64,000 nt of DNA from positions 97,047,795 through 97,111,794 of the forward strand of contig CM060977.1 in the NCBI GenBank assembly GCA_030765065.1, written 5' to 3'. The notes below the pieces were generated by a model. That model saw nothing but the letters and a program-made list of their open reading frames with translations, did no database searches and was not told where the DNA came from. This document shows, in pieces, positions 32,815 to 42,988 of this stretch. Source of the DNA: Deroplatys truncata (taxonomy: Eukaryota > Arthropoda > Insecta > Mantodea > Mantidae). Position numbers and translations under genes: made by a program. The number at the start of each line of letters is the position of its first letter. Position 1 is the stretch's first letter.

Positions 32815-33542
32815 TACAGGATGATCCGTTTGAGATGTCAGAAAACTAAAACGCTATATGTGAAAAGTTAATGCATACATCTCTGAGTAGTTTGCTGTAA
32901 TATTAGTGGTTAGAAGAAGGTTAACAATGAGTGATGTTTCAAACCCCATACATATGGTATGGTAGCGCTATCGTGCATAGGAGATAAAATGGCGATAATG
33001 CCACAACGGCACTAGACCCATGGAAGCCACCCCAAAACTTATCAGCACAGCAGAATATTTCATACAAAATGTATCGGGGGATTGATATACAGCACCTTAA
33101 GATGTTTCCATATCATATTCAGCTAAAGTAAGCGTTGATGCAGCGTAATTACAAAGCTCGTCTCAAGTTTGCTGTCATGGTGTGCGAAAACCGGGCGATT
33201 GGTGGTTAAAACGAAGTATGCTCATGAACAAAGCCACATTTCATGTAAGTGGAAGAGTCAACAAGCATAACTGCATTATTTAGAGAACTGAGAACCCACA
33301 CGTCTCATATGACATATTTCACACACCATACGACACTCCACGAACGCTGTTGTGGTCTGAACACCATTTTAACTCCTGTGCACGATAGTGCTGTCATGCT
33401 AGGTGGATGAAGTCTGAAACATCACTCATTGTTAACTGCCATCCTTTCAGCTTATATTACAGAAAATTGCTCAGATACATATGCATTAACCTCTTGTATA
33501 TAGCGTTTTCCTTTCTGGCATCTCAAACAGATCACCCTGTAC
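32815..33542. mobile_element. TIR element with long (about 190-bp) inverted ends
   Basis: The left end TACAGGATGATCCGTTTGAG and the reverse complement of the right end TACAGGGTGATCTGTTTGAG stay similar inward for about 190 bp (AACGCTATAT, GTTAATGCAT, CTGTAATAT, TTAACAATGAGTGATGTTTC, CACTATCGTGCA type blocks). TA flanks both ends, as in Tc1/mariner-type insertion. The about 350-bp middle has no ORF. It is a foldback MITE. Confidence 0.8.
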
Positions 33543-33544
33543 AT

Positions 33545-34435
33545 TCACATTACTAGCGCTTATAGACGAAGTTTCTATGGAGTAGCACAAGCAGAACTAG
33601 GGACGATGGGAGCAATAGTCAAAATAGTAGAAAGGGCAATAAAATAGTTGTTCAAATACTAGATGCAAATGATAAACGGTACTAAAGCAATGCTTGATTG
33701 TACATGAGAAGTTGGGGAAAAAAAATCTGGGGTGCACAAAATAAGGACAACATTGGAAGAAATAGAAATGCGGGAAACATGGACTGGAAGAAACAACAAA
33801 AGGGTTTTTGGGAAAAAATTAGAACAAGAGTGGAGGACATTGAAAACAAGAAATTATAAGTAGTTCAAGGAAAGAAGGTTATTAGTAGTTTGTGAATATT
33901 TTAAAACAGAATGAAGAAAAGAAAGGTACACCTTGGTGTGCCTCAAAGAGGCCAGAATGAAGTATGCATGGGCGAGGACAGGTTTAATGAGTTTAAGTGG
34001 TCCAACAAAGACAAAAAGGGGAGCGATGTACCAAATGTAATGGATTACATAACAATTAGTGTTTTATTCCGGAATGCGAGGACATTTATTGATACCATTC
34101 ATAGTATGTATTGAAACAATCAGTAATATAATTCGCCCAGGGACCCTTGCTATCCAATTAGCAGCAAATATAAGAAAAGAAGAGGGAATTTAGTACTAAG
34201 AAATGGACAAATTTACAAATAGAGCTAAAAGTTACGAAGATTTATAATACAATGTCAAATAAATATATGGAGAAATTAGGAAAGCATTTAGAAAGAATGA
34301 GGTTAAAATGATTAAAAGAAATGTGAAGCAATTTGGAAAAAATAAAGAAAAAGTAACAAGGCAAAAATTAAATAGTGGATACATTATGCTTTGCCATTAT
34401 ATATACAACAGAATGTTAGAGGAAAAGAAAGAATC
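33545..34435. other. Purine-rich unassigned region
   Basis: The plus strand is strongly A/G-biased (AAGAAAAGAAAGG-type runs), giving frames such as 33911-34114 with Lys-rich sequence and no recognised domain. It may be a decayed retroelement, but nothing decides it. Confidence 0.35.
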
Positions 34436-34674
34436 AACTCTATTGTATTGTATTGTATAAATTGTATGTAAAGTTTACAACAGACAATTAATCGTTCATC
34501 CATGGAAATTCATTGTACGAAAATTAATTGTTTTCTCACACAAACCGTATGTAGCACAAGGTTGGAAAGGTGGAAACAGACTGACAAATTCAATACCATT
34601 TCCGAGATTTGAACCGCGGATCTTCCTATCTCTGTTCGGTTTCTCTAACCAACTGAGTTACCGAACTTGCATGT
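34436..34674 (-). mobile_element. tRNA-derived SINE (family D) with pentanucleotide tail
   Basis: The minus strand starts TTCGGTAACTCAGTTGGTTA (A box), then GCGGTTCAAATCTCGG (B box), and runs about 235 bp to a tail ACAATACAATACAATAG (complement of 34438-34460). The head and simple-repeat tail at the two ends define one complete SINE. Confidence 0.8.
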
Positions 34675-34679
34675 AACTT

Positions 34680-35829
34680 TTCAGTCTGATTCTACGTTTC
34701 CAACTTTTTTACTTTCTGTATTGTTTAACAATGATAACTTCAGGAAGTATTTTTATTCCCAAGAATTAGATAAAGAGATTTTGCTGCAAATACAGATTTT
34801 GAAATCCCTGAAAAAAAATCATTTTTGTAAAAGCTTCAATCTGCATGTATGTGGACAAAATCACCCAAAACTAAAAGTGAGTTTGAGAAGGAATTCGTTT
34901 ACATTATTAGCACCACGCTTTGGGTGCCAAACTTGAGTGTTGTTGCTGCTGTTTGCACCAGGTATTGCGGGAGATATGTTTCTTGTAGTGTTCTTCCCAC
35001 GTACGGTACAAAGCTTCCGGTGGCCTTCGCCTCATCGTTTACAAATCAACTTTGTATTTTAAAGTTTATTTAAATATTATATATGTATGCCTCGGCTGCG
35101 TCAGTAGTAATTTGCAGAAACACGTATCTCTTAGCAGGCGTAGTACGGCTAAAGGATGAGGATTATACAAATTATGGTGGTATTTAACTTCGTTTTATTA
35201 ATCATTTACACGATTAAATAACATTTCACTGATATATCTTACTGTAGAGCTGTGAGTTTATTATTACTTTTACTTTTTAACACGAAAACTGTATATTATT
35301 CACGGGTTAAATGAATTTTTTATGTCTCGCACTGAACACGTACCGAGCGAACTGCTCAAGAACGCTGCCTTCTGGCGTCTGGCGTCTACCGCTTAAATTT
35401 GCACATTTGCTATTTTTCATGTTTCTTATTGGCTAATACTACTCCAATAGAATACTTTTGTTTAACTTAAAGTTTTTCTAGTTTTTGATTGGCTATTTAT
35501 AAACTGTTTTAAATATTATATTATTGTTTCAAAAATTATTAGTAGCATTATTAAACCTTCTAATTTATTTTTGCCTCAAGTTTACCTCATTATTACCTGA
35601 CTGTTAGCAAATTTCGGCTTCTATTCTCACTGCTTCTACATTGTTAAATTACTTAATACATTCACATAACATTACTATACATGTACATAATAGTATAAAC
35701 ATAATACAATGCCTGTTGCATAAAATTTATATATTGCATTATACACATATTGCTTTAAGGTGGGCTTTTATTATACTCTAAATTATATAATCAGACTGAT
35801 TTCATTTAAGTGTTAAAAATAATGCCTCA
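34680..35829 (-). mobile_element. L1 LTR plus primer-binding site and leader, truncated Gypsy-type element
   Basis: The LTR (about 34935-35829) is homologous to 1530-2437, ending TGAGGCA at its 5' boundary. On the minus strand the LTR is followed by TTTGGCACCCAAAGCGTGG (complement of about 34911-34931), matching the primer site TTGGCGCCCAGAACGTGG of the element at 63276 with few changes. So this is a 5' LTR with leader. About 230 bp of internal sequence remains before a SINE, and gag is gone. Confidence 0.7.
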
Positions 35830-36245
35830 AGTTAAATACTAAACTCAGTATTTAAGTTTATCTTTTAGAATCATGTGATATGAACTTTTCAAAATAATCC
35901 CCACCCCAAATACTCCTTACACGGAAAATGTTGGTCATTTCTTATTTCTCAAAAATTTCCGTAACAGTTTTGATTTAAATAAAGTATTACGGATATTTAC
36001 ATAACAAATGGAATTTATATGTTGAGTTTTCTGAAAAGACCATCTGAAGTGCTCCTCAATGTAAATGACTTTTGCGTAACTTGTGAAGCATAAGACAAAG
36101 ACAAAATTCTACTAAACAAAAAGTTTAGATCTCTTAAAAGGACACAATTTATTTAAATAATTTTTGTGGAATTAGCAATTACAAGATTTTCCTTGTTATT
36201 GGTTATAATTTTCAAATACTTCTACGTTTCTCAAACAGGAAGTAT
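35830..36245 (-). mobile_element. F1 element, minus copy, partial
   Basis: CAGTATTTAAGTTTATCTTT, CCCCACCCCAAATACTCCTT, GTAACAGTTTTGATT, AGACAAAATTCTACTAAAC and GACACAATTTATTTAAAT are reversed F1 landmarks. The 3' third is absent where the L1 LTR abuts. Another minus F1 begins about 10 bp to the right. Confidence 0.6.
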
Positions 36246-36254
36246 CTCGTTTCT

Positions 36255-36497
36255 ACTTTCTGTACTACGTAAGTAAAATAAGAGAGGTACTTGCATTCCA
36301 CCCAAGAATTCTATACCGAGATTTCATCGGAAGTACAGTTTTGAGGCGCCCTGATTCCAATTAAAGCATTTTTGGAAACATTTCCGTATGTGCGCCTGTG
36401 TTGTCTTGAACACATAACTCCAAAACAAAAAATCGGATAAATCCTAAACATGATGTTTAGATTCAGGATCTTCCAAATATGCCACACGAAGATTCTT
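36255..36497 (-). mobile_element. F1 element, minus copy, 3' part (split by LINE)
   Basis: CTACTTTCTGTACTACG (3' terminal region), TGCATTCCACCCAAGAATTC, GAGATTTCATCGGAAGTACA and GCCACACGAAGATTCTTGG are in reversed F1 order. The next expected landmark, AACAAAATCCACCATCCC, appears at 41750. The CR1-like LINE therefore sits inside this copy. Confidence 0.8.
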
Positions 36498-36537
36498 GGA
36501 CTACTCCTCCAGTGCTATCTACATTGCAACCCTGAAT

Positions 36538-36884
36538 ATGGCTAACGACGCAGATACAAGTGGTGGTTCCAATGCATCGAATTGCAAAGTGTGTAAAAAC
36601 TGCAAGACCAAGGCAGTTACCGGTTGTAAGTGCATAGTATGTGGTTCTGTGTTTCATAGTAGTTGTGCCAAGCGCAATAGTAATATAACATTTTTAAGTG
36701 ATGATTCTGTGGTATGTTGTGAAGTGAATAAAGAGCATTCTGCAGTAAATGTAATGTATCTACTGGAATTTGACTTCAATGATAAGGTATGTAATTGTAT
36801 TATACAAGAGAAAGACTGTATTATTCGTCATAAGGATATTATAATTCATGAACTATTCGAGAAAATCGTGTTTCTTAAGGACAA
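36538..36884 (+). pseudogene. LINE ORF1, N-terminal zinc-finger part
   Basis: The frame from ATG 36538 reads MANDADTSGG and then a Cys-rich finger: NCKVCKNCKTKAVTGCKCIV, CGSVFHSSCAKRN, DSVVCCEV. The spacing C-x2-C-x2-C ... C-x-C-x2-C ... H-x3-C ... CC is a PHD-like finger that occurs at the N-terminus of insect LINE ORF1 proteins with nucleic-acid chaperone or binding roles. A helical segment (EKDCIIRHKDIIIHELFEKI) follows, then the reading frame enters the inserted GC-rich element. The 36496 start used by a longer frame includes 5' UTR. Confidence 0.75.
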
Positions 36885-37137
36885 TTTTTTGGGAGGGGGA
36901 TCGTAGGTGAATGTAAGGATGGGTGAAGGAAGTAGCGGCGTCCCGCTGATGCACCCCCGTTAGTCAAGGTCGTAGGTTGCTGCTGCGGTAAGGCAGGAGC
37001 AGGTAAGTGCTAGGTTCCCAGCCTCCAGACATTGCCAAAGCCCTGACTGGAGTCTGGGGAATAGAAAGGAGAAACTTTATTCATAAATCATAGATACTGT
37101 GCACATACGTGCTTGGGAGGGCATTGGTTTCTGGTCC

Positions 37138-37746
37138 TTAGTGGTGGTTGCTGCTGACTCTGGATCGGTGTCTGGGGTAATATTCCTGTCGATTGCTTCT
37201 GATGTAGTTTTCAAATAAATGGAGGTTTCGTCGGGCACGCTCTCTACGAGGAGAGGGCGGCGAGGAGTCGTCTGATTTAGGAGATGATGACTGTCGTGAT
37301 GTAGAGCCTGATGAGTTGTCCTGATTGTCCAATAAGTCCTGAAGTTGATATATACGCCCCTGCAGTGATTGGAGGAGCGTGTGTAGCTGGTCAAACTTGG
37401 TGCTGAAGGCTGTCATTTGATCTTGTAAGCCCTGGATGGTGACGTCAATATGGTTGAGGTGACGGAGACGAATATCTGCATTGTGTTCTGCGATGAGTGA
37501 TGTGATGGTGTCGACGTCTTCAGCGAGGTCCCCGAGACGGCCGCCTATCGTCAGGACCTCGGACTGCAGGTCCTGGACGTCCTCCCGGAGGCGCTCCTCT
37601 GAGGTGTAATGAAGCACTGTAGGCTCTTCCGGTGGTGTTGGTGCTACCGAATGCTGGGGAAGTGACCCAATGTTTTGGACTGCCTGTGGTGGTAATAAGG
37701 GCAGGTCCGACCTCAAGGCTGCTTCGCAGTCGGCCGCGTCAGCCAT
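37138..37746 (-). CDS. ORF of the GC-rich retroelement: coiled-coil protein, unrecognised
   Basis: The frame has 202 residues with an intact start (MADAADCEAALRSDL). Residues 1-45 are Pro/Leu-rich. Residues about 50-140 form a long coiled coil (EERLREDVQDLQSEVL, GGRLGDLAEDVDTITSLI, TKFDQLHTLLQSLQGRIYQL). Residues 145-175 are Ser/Pro-rich with acidic spots, and the C-terminus is basic (RRERARRNL, SNRQEYYPRHRSRV). A coiled coil followed by a basic tail is the general plan of LINE ORF1 or gag-like proteins that bind RNA, but no RRM or CCHC finger is visible. It lies 60 bp downstream of the other ORF and would be the second cistron. Confidence 0.5.
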   Translation of the reverse strand: MADAADCEAALRSDLPLLPPQAVQNIGSLPQHSVAPTPPEEPTVLHYTSEERLREDVQDLQSEVLTIGGRLGDLAEDVDTITSLIAEHNADIRLRHLNHIDVTIQGLQDQMTAFSTKFDQLHTLLQSLQGRIYQLQDLLDNQDNSSGSTSRQSSSPKSDDSSPPSPRRERARRNLHLFENYIRSNRQEYYPRHRSRVSSNHH

Positions 37747-37806
37747 TGCCAGTCAGACGAGAGATGTTGGGCCCCGGGACGAAGTGATGCGGCTAGCCTT
37801 CAAGGC

Positions 37807-38472
37807 TTAAGAGACGTGTTGTCGAGCGGCAGCGAGGATGAATCTAGTCGGCAGGTCCCGGGGTAGTCCGTAGGCCACAACACTGTATCTATCTGGATGA
37901 GCGGTGTGCAAAGGTGGCGGTGCAGTTGATGTCACTGGCGGTGGCTGCGTCTGGGAATGTTGTGTTGTGCTGGCTCCTCGAGGAGGTGGTGATGCTGTCA
38001 TCTGAGGTGCTGGTTCTCTGAGTATTCGCTGTGTTGCGGCGACCGAGGCGAAGAAAGGCCCGGCCACCGGCGCTGGTGTAGCAGATCTGGTGACAGATGT
38101 CGGTGGAGCGGCCGGCAGTGATGTAGCAGCCTTCAAGGCGGTTGCCGGTAGAGCAGCCTGCTTTTCGGCGGTGGCAGTCTTCAATGTTGATGACGGAGGA
38201 GCTAACGGTGTTTCGGCGGCAGCGTTCGGCGGCGGCGGTGTGTCAGCCTTCAAGGGGGATACAGGTGGATCGGCCGACGTTTCAGCGGAGGCGGAGACCG
38301 GAGAAGCGGCTGGATTGAGCGGTTCAACTGTTGATCCCTCGGCAAGTGCCGAGGTAGCAGCGGAGGTTCCTTCCTGCGGCTTTCCTTCTAGGCGGCGTTG
38401 CTTCTTCTTCCCATGTCTCCGGGCAGGAGAGACGATGTTTTCAGCTCGGAGTCCGGCGTGCGTATGCGAAGT
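37807..38472 (-). CDS. Upstream ORF of the GC-rich retroelement: Ala/Pro-rich, 5'-truncated
   Basis: The open frame runs in from the host LINE (apparent Met at 38502 lies in host sequence), so the real N-terminus is lost. It has a basic stretch (RRHGKKKQRRLEGK), then about 130 residues of low-complexity Ala/Pro/Thr/Ser with repeats of the type LKAATSLP, LKTATAEK and LKADTPPP, and ends YSVVAYGLPRDLPTRFILAA. The C-terminal block VVAYGLPRDLPTRF could be the start of an RNA-binding fold continued elsewhere, but this is speculation. No known family recognised. Confidence 0.45.
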   Translation of the reverse strand, partial: TSHTHAGLRAENIVSPARRHGKKKQRRLEGKPQEGTSAATSALAEGSTVEPLNPAASPVSASAETSADPPVSPLKADTPPPPNAAAETPLAPPSSTLKTATAEKQAALPATALKAATSLPAAPPTSVTRSATPAPVAGPFFASVAATQRILREPAPQMTASPPPRGASTTQHSQTQPPPVTSTAPPPLHTAHPDRYSVVAYGLPRDLPTRFILAAARQHVS

Positions 38473-39125
38473 CTTAAGAACAAAACAGTGTTGCTCCAAC
38501 ATAAATCTAATGGAAATGTTTGTGATAGTTCCAGTAAGTTTATATCTGAGAGTGCATTAATTGATTCAGCAAGTGACAGAAAAGTTTTAAGTGAGCCTAG
38601 TTTTAATACAGAGCAAATAAGGCCCATAAAAATGTTGCAGTGGCTTCAAATACTGTGGTTAATTCTGATAGATCAGAAACAAACAGTACTACTATTTGCA
38701 ATTCGGGTGCTGTAGTTGATCTAAAAAATTTATAGTGATGTGGTTAAGCAAAGTATTACTTCGGTTCTCAGTGAAGTTTCAGTATCCAGACAACCAAATG
38801 AAGATTGGCGTGTTATTACTAGGAAAAACGTACGAGTAATAACGACAGAATAACAGGAAGTAAGAGGGAGAGTCAAATTAAATCTGTGCCTCGGTTAGTT
38901 TAGTTGCATGTTTATAGGTTGCATCCCGATATCAAGGCAGTTGACATGAACAACTTACGCACATGTGAACAATTGACTGGTAAAAACTCTGAACTTTGCT
39001 CGACATTCAAGAGTTCTATTTATGAATGTAATTTTAAGCAAGCTATGGGTCTTGTCACATGGCCTGATGATGCTTATATTAATAAGTCTTTTCGCCTTCG
39101 CAAGAGAGTGACTGTAAACGATTGA
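38473..39125 (+). pseudogene. LINE ORF1, C-terminal part
   Basis: After the insert the frame resumes as LQHKSNGNVCDSSSKFISES and ALIDSASDRKVLSEPSF, a Ser-rich linker. Later frames read ITSVLSEVSVSRQPNEDWRV and VDMNNLRTCEQLTGKNSELC, and it ends FKQAMGLVTWPDDAYINKSF with RKRVTVND and a stop. The WP-x(3)-Y-x-N/R-x-F ending is common in ORF1 of insect LINEs. Several stops and shifts show decay. Confidence 0.65.
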
Positions 39126-41700
39126 TTTTTAATCCGGATTTGCTACTATTTCATGTAAGAGGTTTAAATTATCATAAAATTAACGAAATGGAAATTTAAT
39201 ATTTGTCTTTACATGATAATTTAAAATCTGTATTTTTGACAGAGACTTGGGCTAATAATGCCTCTGTTTTTTTTTAATTTTAGTTTTATAAGCTCTTATA
39301 CTCACATGTATCGCGCTCATGGTGGAGTTAGAATGTATGCTAGAAATGACCTTGACATGCGTGGTGTTGATTTGCCTAAGTTTTGTGTTAATATGATATT
39401 CAAGCCTGCGGTTTAGATTGGAGGCACAATAATATTGATTTTGTTTTTATTCTACGGTATCGCTCCCCCAGGGTGCTTCTAAATTCCTTTTGATATTATT
39501 TATAATATTTAAAATAGTTCATTTATAAAGGCTTTTAATGGAATTGGTTTACTTAACTACAAAGTCACCACAGTTTGAAGGCGTTTATAAACAAGTTCTA
39601 AATGCATATCAACATTTTGTCAAAAATACCAAAAAGCGATTTTATGAAAGTCGCTTGAGTGATGCTTCCAATAATAGTATGTACACTTGGAGCATTGCTA
39701 ATGATGTAACAAAAAGTCATGTTAATGGTAATATTACATTAGTTTATGGCGACAAAGTTATTGATCATCCGCAATTCATAGCTCATTCATTTAATGCATT
39801 TTTAGAAAATGCTCCCCTAAAAGTTGTGTATAATTTGGATATGAATAATGAATTTAACTTGAGTGGTCACAAGCGTAATTCAAATTCTTTGTTTGTATGT
39901 GAATTTTCTGAAGCTGAAATTGCCGATATAATTTTAAAAGGCTTAAAAACTAATCTTCGTGAGATCCTGATGATGTTCCTCTGAAATTAATTCGTAAATG
40001 TTGCGAATATATTATAAAACCTCTTACGTTTCTTATTAACAATTCTTTTACGTCTGACATATTTCCTAATGAGTTTAAACTTAATAAAGTCATACTTGTG
40101 TTTAGAAATCTTATAAATCTAATATTAAAAACGTACACCATTTGCTATCTGTGTAGGTATTTCAAAAATATTTGAATATTGTATGCTTGACAGGCAGCTA
40201 AATTTTCTTGATAAATATAATATCCTGGATCCTGACCAACATAGTTTTAGAACCGGTAAATCTACTACTACCACTATTTATTCCGGCGGAGGGCGATGGT
40301 TTTTTTCAGGCGTAAAAATCCTTAGCATGGCTTCCTTCGGAAGGGAAGTAAAGCCGGTGGTCCCGTGTCGTAGAGCACGTAAAAGAACCTCAAGCCTGAT
40401 AAAGAGGCCTCTGAACAAAATTCCCGATCTTTCACGCCAATATGGAATGGGTCGCTAAGAACCATAGTAGTTAAAGAGCGTCCATAAATAAAATTCAATT
40501 TAAATTTCAATTTTCCGTATTCAGAGACATTTTACTCTGTTTTGATTCTGGTGAATCTCCTGTTCGTATTTTTTTGTGATCCTAGCAGAGCGTTCATTTG
40601 CGTTAATCATGATTTGGTGTTTGATAAAAATGAATATTATGGTATACGCGGTGTACTTTTAACCTGGTTTACTTATTATTTGAAAAATGGCATATGTTCA
40701 GATTAACAGCACAACTCATTCCTTTAGAAATGTTTATAATTCTAATATTTTTGACGTAGAAATTGGTGTTTCGCAGGGTTCCATTCTTGGTCCTGTGTTG
40801 TTTGTGCTGTTTCTGAATAGTTTATCTGGTCAACTGAAACATTATTTTTTAACATGCTGATGATACCACTGTGATTGTTAAAGATGTCAATATGACAAAT
40901 ATGGAAGTGAAATGTAATGAATTACTTAGAGATCTCAAAACCTGGTTTAATAATAATATGCATTATCTGAATGTTAATAAAACTGATTTTGTTCATTTTC
41001 ATATGTATCAAAAAAGCAATCTTGAGTAATTAAGTATTAATATATTTGTTCAGAATCTGGTTGTCTTCAGCATACTAAATTCTCAGGAATTATTTTTGAC
41101 GAACATTATTTTGGAAAGTCCATTGTATTGAATTAATTAAAAGGATTAAATATTTGTTGTTACCAATTACAGATTCTTAGATCCTGTCTTAATGTTAAGG
41201 TTGTACTCTTGGGTATTTTGCATATGTTTAATCTCGGTTGGCATATGGTGTTTGTTTTTGGGGGTCAGGATCCGTGATCCAGGAGGTATTTATTGCCCCA
41301 AAACGCATAATACGATGTATTGCAGGCATTGATAGTAGGGTATCCTGTAAGGATCATTTTGTTAGTTTTAATATATTGACTGTCTACGGATTGCATATTT
41401 TTTAGTTAATGGAGTTGATATTAATTAACTTTCTTAGAAATGTTGATTTTCATACGCATGATAATTTTAAGATTCCAATACATCACTCGACAAAATTAAA
41501 TACGTAAATATGTTTAATATATGATTTCCTATGGTATATAGTTTGAAATTGTTTAATTCCTTGCCTGCCAATAGTAAGTCTACAGCTAATTGTAAGTAAC
41601 TTAAAAGTTATCTTAAGAGAACTTTAATTAAAATGTGCCCTTATGATTTGTATGAACCTAATCGTAATTTGTAATTTTATGACATCTTATGGCTTACAAG
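39126..41700 (+). pseudogene. LINE ORF2 (endonuclease trace and reverse transcriptase)
   Basis: The endonuclease start LLFHVRGLNYHKI and FLTETWANN are visible, followed by HGGVRMYARNDLD; most of the endonuclease is deleted. The linker frame 39538-39984 contains KKRFYESRLSDASNNSMYTW and FIAHSFNAFLENAP. RT blocks follow: DDVPLKLIRKC, IIKPLTFLINNSFTSDIFPN, VGISKIFEYCMLDRQLNFLD (fingers), ILDPDQHSFRTGKSTT, then after the SINE FICVNH with YGIRGVLLTWFTYYL, GVSQGSILGPVLFVLFLN and HADD (40853-40864, normally FADD). Thumb and tail blocks include APKRIIRCIAGIDSRVSCKD. Multiple stops make it dead. Confidence 0.85.
40283..40505 (+). mobile_element. SINE (family E), head-truncated, inside LINE RT
   Basis: It starts GGCGGAGGGCGATGG and runs GGCGTAAAAATCCTTAGCAT, AAGCCGGTGGTCCCGTGTCG, CACGTAAAAGAACCTCAAGC, AAAGAGGCCTCTGAAC, to AATAAAATTCAATTT. 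This is the reverse complement of 60598-60872 minus its tRNA head. It lies between the GKSTT and CDPSRAF blocks of the LINE RT. Confidence 0.85.
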
Positions 41701-41749
41701 CTCTACAGGATAAAATAAGTATCTATCTATATCTATCTATTCATCTATC

Positions 41750-42245
41750 AACAAAATCCACCATCCCAAATTAGCCTTTGGCCTAATGTTTCAGAATGTT
41801 TAACTTTGTAAAAAAGGTCTCTAAGAATTTTGATTAAAATACAAATAAAATGTACATCTTGAATTTTTGAGGAAAGCCTAAGAAGTCCTCTTATTTTGTA
41901 ACTCTTGTATAAGTGGTAAACGTTAAGCGATAGGCGAAAACGTACCATACAAAAAATGTAAATCCCTTTAATTTATTTAAAATTAGTTTTTTTGCGGCAT
42001 AAGCCATATCTGAGGTTCGAATTGTTTATTCCTTGATAATTTTTAAAGTCCTTTCAACATTCAGTTGTTTCCCGAGATTGCATGGAAACAGTATGGATCT
42101 TGTATAGGTGGCTTATATAGTATATAGCGTTCAGTACTTAAAATTTTCGGTACCGTTGTTTTCTTTATATCTGTAACGAAGTGCGTAATGCAGCTATTTG
42201 TGCATAGGTTTATTTGGATAAAAAGATAGAGATACAAAAAATCTG
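41750..42245 (-). mobile_element. F1 element, minus copy, 5' part (continuation of 36255-36497)
   Basis: AACAAAATCCACCATCCCAA continues the F1 order from 36497. Further landmarks are GTGGTAAACGTTAAGCGATA, TTGCGGCATAAGCCATATCT, CAACATTCAGTTGTTTC and GGTTTATTTGGATAAAAAG. After the nested plus copy, 42989-43040 (ACATGTTTTACCACTAATTT) looks like its decayed 5' end. Confidence 0.75.
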
Positions 42246-42988
42246 GTGTGATACATCCACATGACCTTCTCTGCCCTGTATGTGTATTAGTATGTATACA
42301 AGCTATTGTTACTAAGGCCTATTTTTCTATCGACTACATTTTAATAAAAACAAAACAAAGCAAACGCATTGCAAAAATAGATACATTACGCATTTCTTTA
42401 CAGATACAGAGAAAAGAGCGATAGCGAAATTTTTAAGAACTGGACGCTATATGCCGGCCTTAGAATTTAAACTGTTTCCGTGCAATCGCGCGAAACAACT
42501 GAAAATCATGGGACTTAAAAACAATGACATGTGCTGGAGAATTTGAGATTTTATAGTGGTTATCTTAGAAACAGATTATGCCACAAAGAACTTATTTAAA
42601 ATAAATTGTGTGTTTTGTGTAGGACGTAAATATTTTCAGTATATGATACTTTGATCAAACCTTTTAAAGCCGTTTTTAAAAGATCAAAATTTTTCGAAAA
42701 TTGTCCAATTAATAGGGTAGTTGGGGTGGAGGATGTTCTATAAAAAATTTGTCTCGCATCCTTGGAAAATACTGAACATAAAAACATAATGCTGGTGTTT
42801 ATCCGACTTTTCGTTTTTGAGTTATGGTGTTCAGACCTACATACACATACACACGGACACAAGGGAACTTTTTGTAAAAATGCTTTGTTTTTATTCAAGG
42901 GGCCTGAAAATTCCGGAAAATCTCGGTATCGAATTTTTAGGTGGAAATTAATAACTTCCCTACCTACTTTGTATATGGTAGAGAAAGT
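42246..42988 (+). mobile_element. F1 element, plus copy nested in minus F1
   Basis: After an A run, ATCTGGTGTGATACATCCAC and ACCTTCTCTGC begin the element. AATTGTGTGTTTTGTGTAGG, CCAATTAATAGGGTAGTTGG, TGGTGTTTATCCGACTTTTC and the end ATGGTAGAGAAAGT (about 42976-42988) follow. The middle part before 42560 is divergent. Confidence 0.75.

Larger units (their letters stand above)
36885..38472 (-). mobile_element. GC-rich non-autonomous retroelement with two ORFs, inserted in LINE ORF1
   Basis: It is flanked by an imperfect 11-bp direct repeat, CTTAAGGACAA (36874-36884) and CTTAAGAACAA (38473-38483), a target-site duplication with one change. A T run next to the left repeat (36885-36890) is a poly(A) tail on the minus strand, and a GAATAAAG polyadenylation-like signal lies at about 37077. 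These are hallmarks of LINE-type retroposition. Inside are two minus-strand ORFs and no reverse transcriptase. The right end is likely 5'-truncated. Composition is far more GC-rich than the host LINE. A processed gene copy is the main alternative. Confidence 0.7.
36498..41748 (+). mobile_element. CR1-like non-LTR retrotransposon (LINE), inactive, with nested inserts
   Basis: The element has a short 5' UTR, ORF1 with a zinc finger, an ORF2 with endonuclease traces and an extended RT, and a (TATC)n tail at about 41712-41748. It interrupts an F1 copy (36255-36497 continuing at 41750) and is itself interrupted at 36885-38472 and 40283-40505. Subtracting these leaves about 3.4 kb, near a full LINE with an ORF2 deletion. 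Clade assignment to the CR1/L2/Jockey side rests on the PHD-like ORF1 finger, the RT motif wording and the simple-repeat tail, not on a tree. Confidence 0.8.

Noticed and set aside
36496..36906. The zinc-finger ORF as a host PHD-finger gene
   Set aside because: It is followed, after a nested insert, by LINE ORF1 tail and ORF2 reverse transcriptase blocks on the same strand, so it is LINE ORF1.
38090..38560. Plus-strand Ala/Gly-rich ORF
   Set aside because: It is the complement of the Ala/Pro-rich minus-strand ORF, a usual artefact of GC-rich low-complexity coding sequence.
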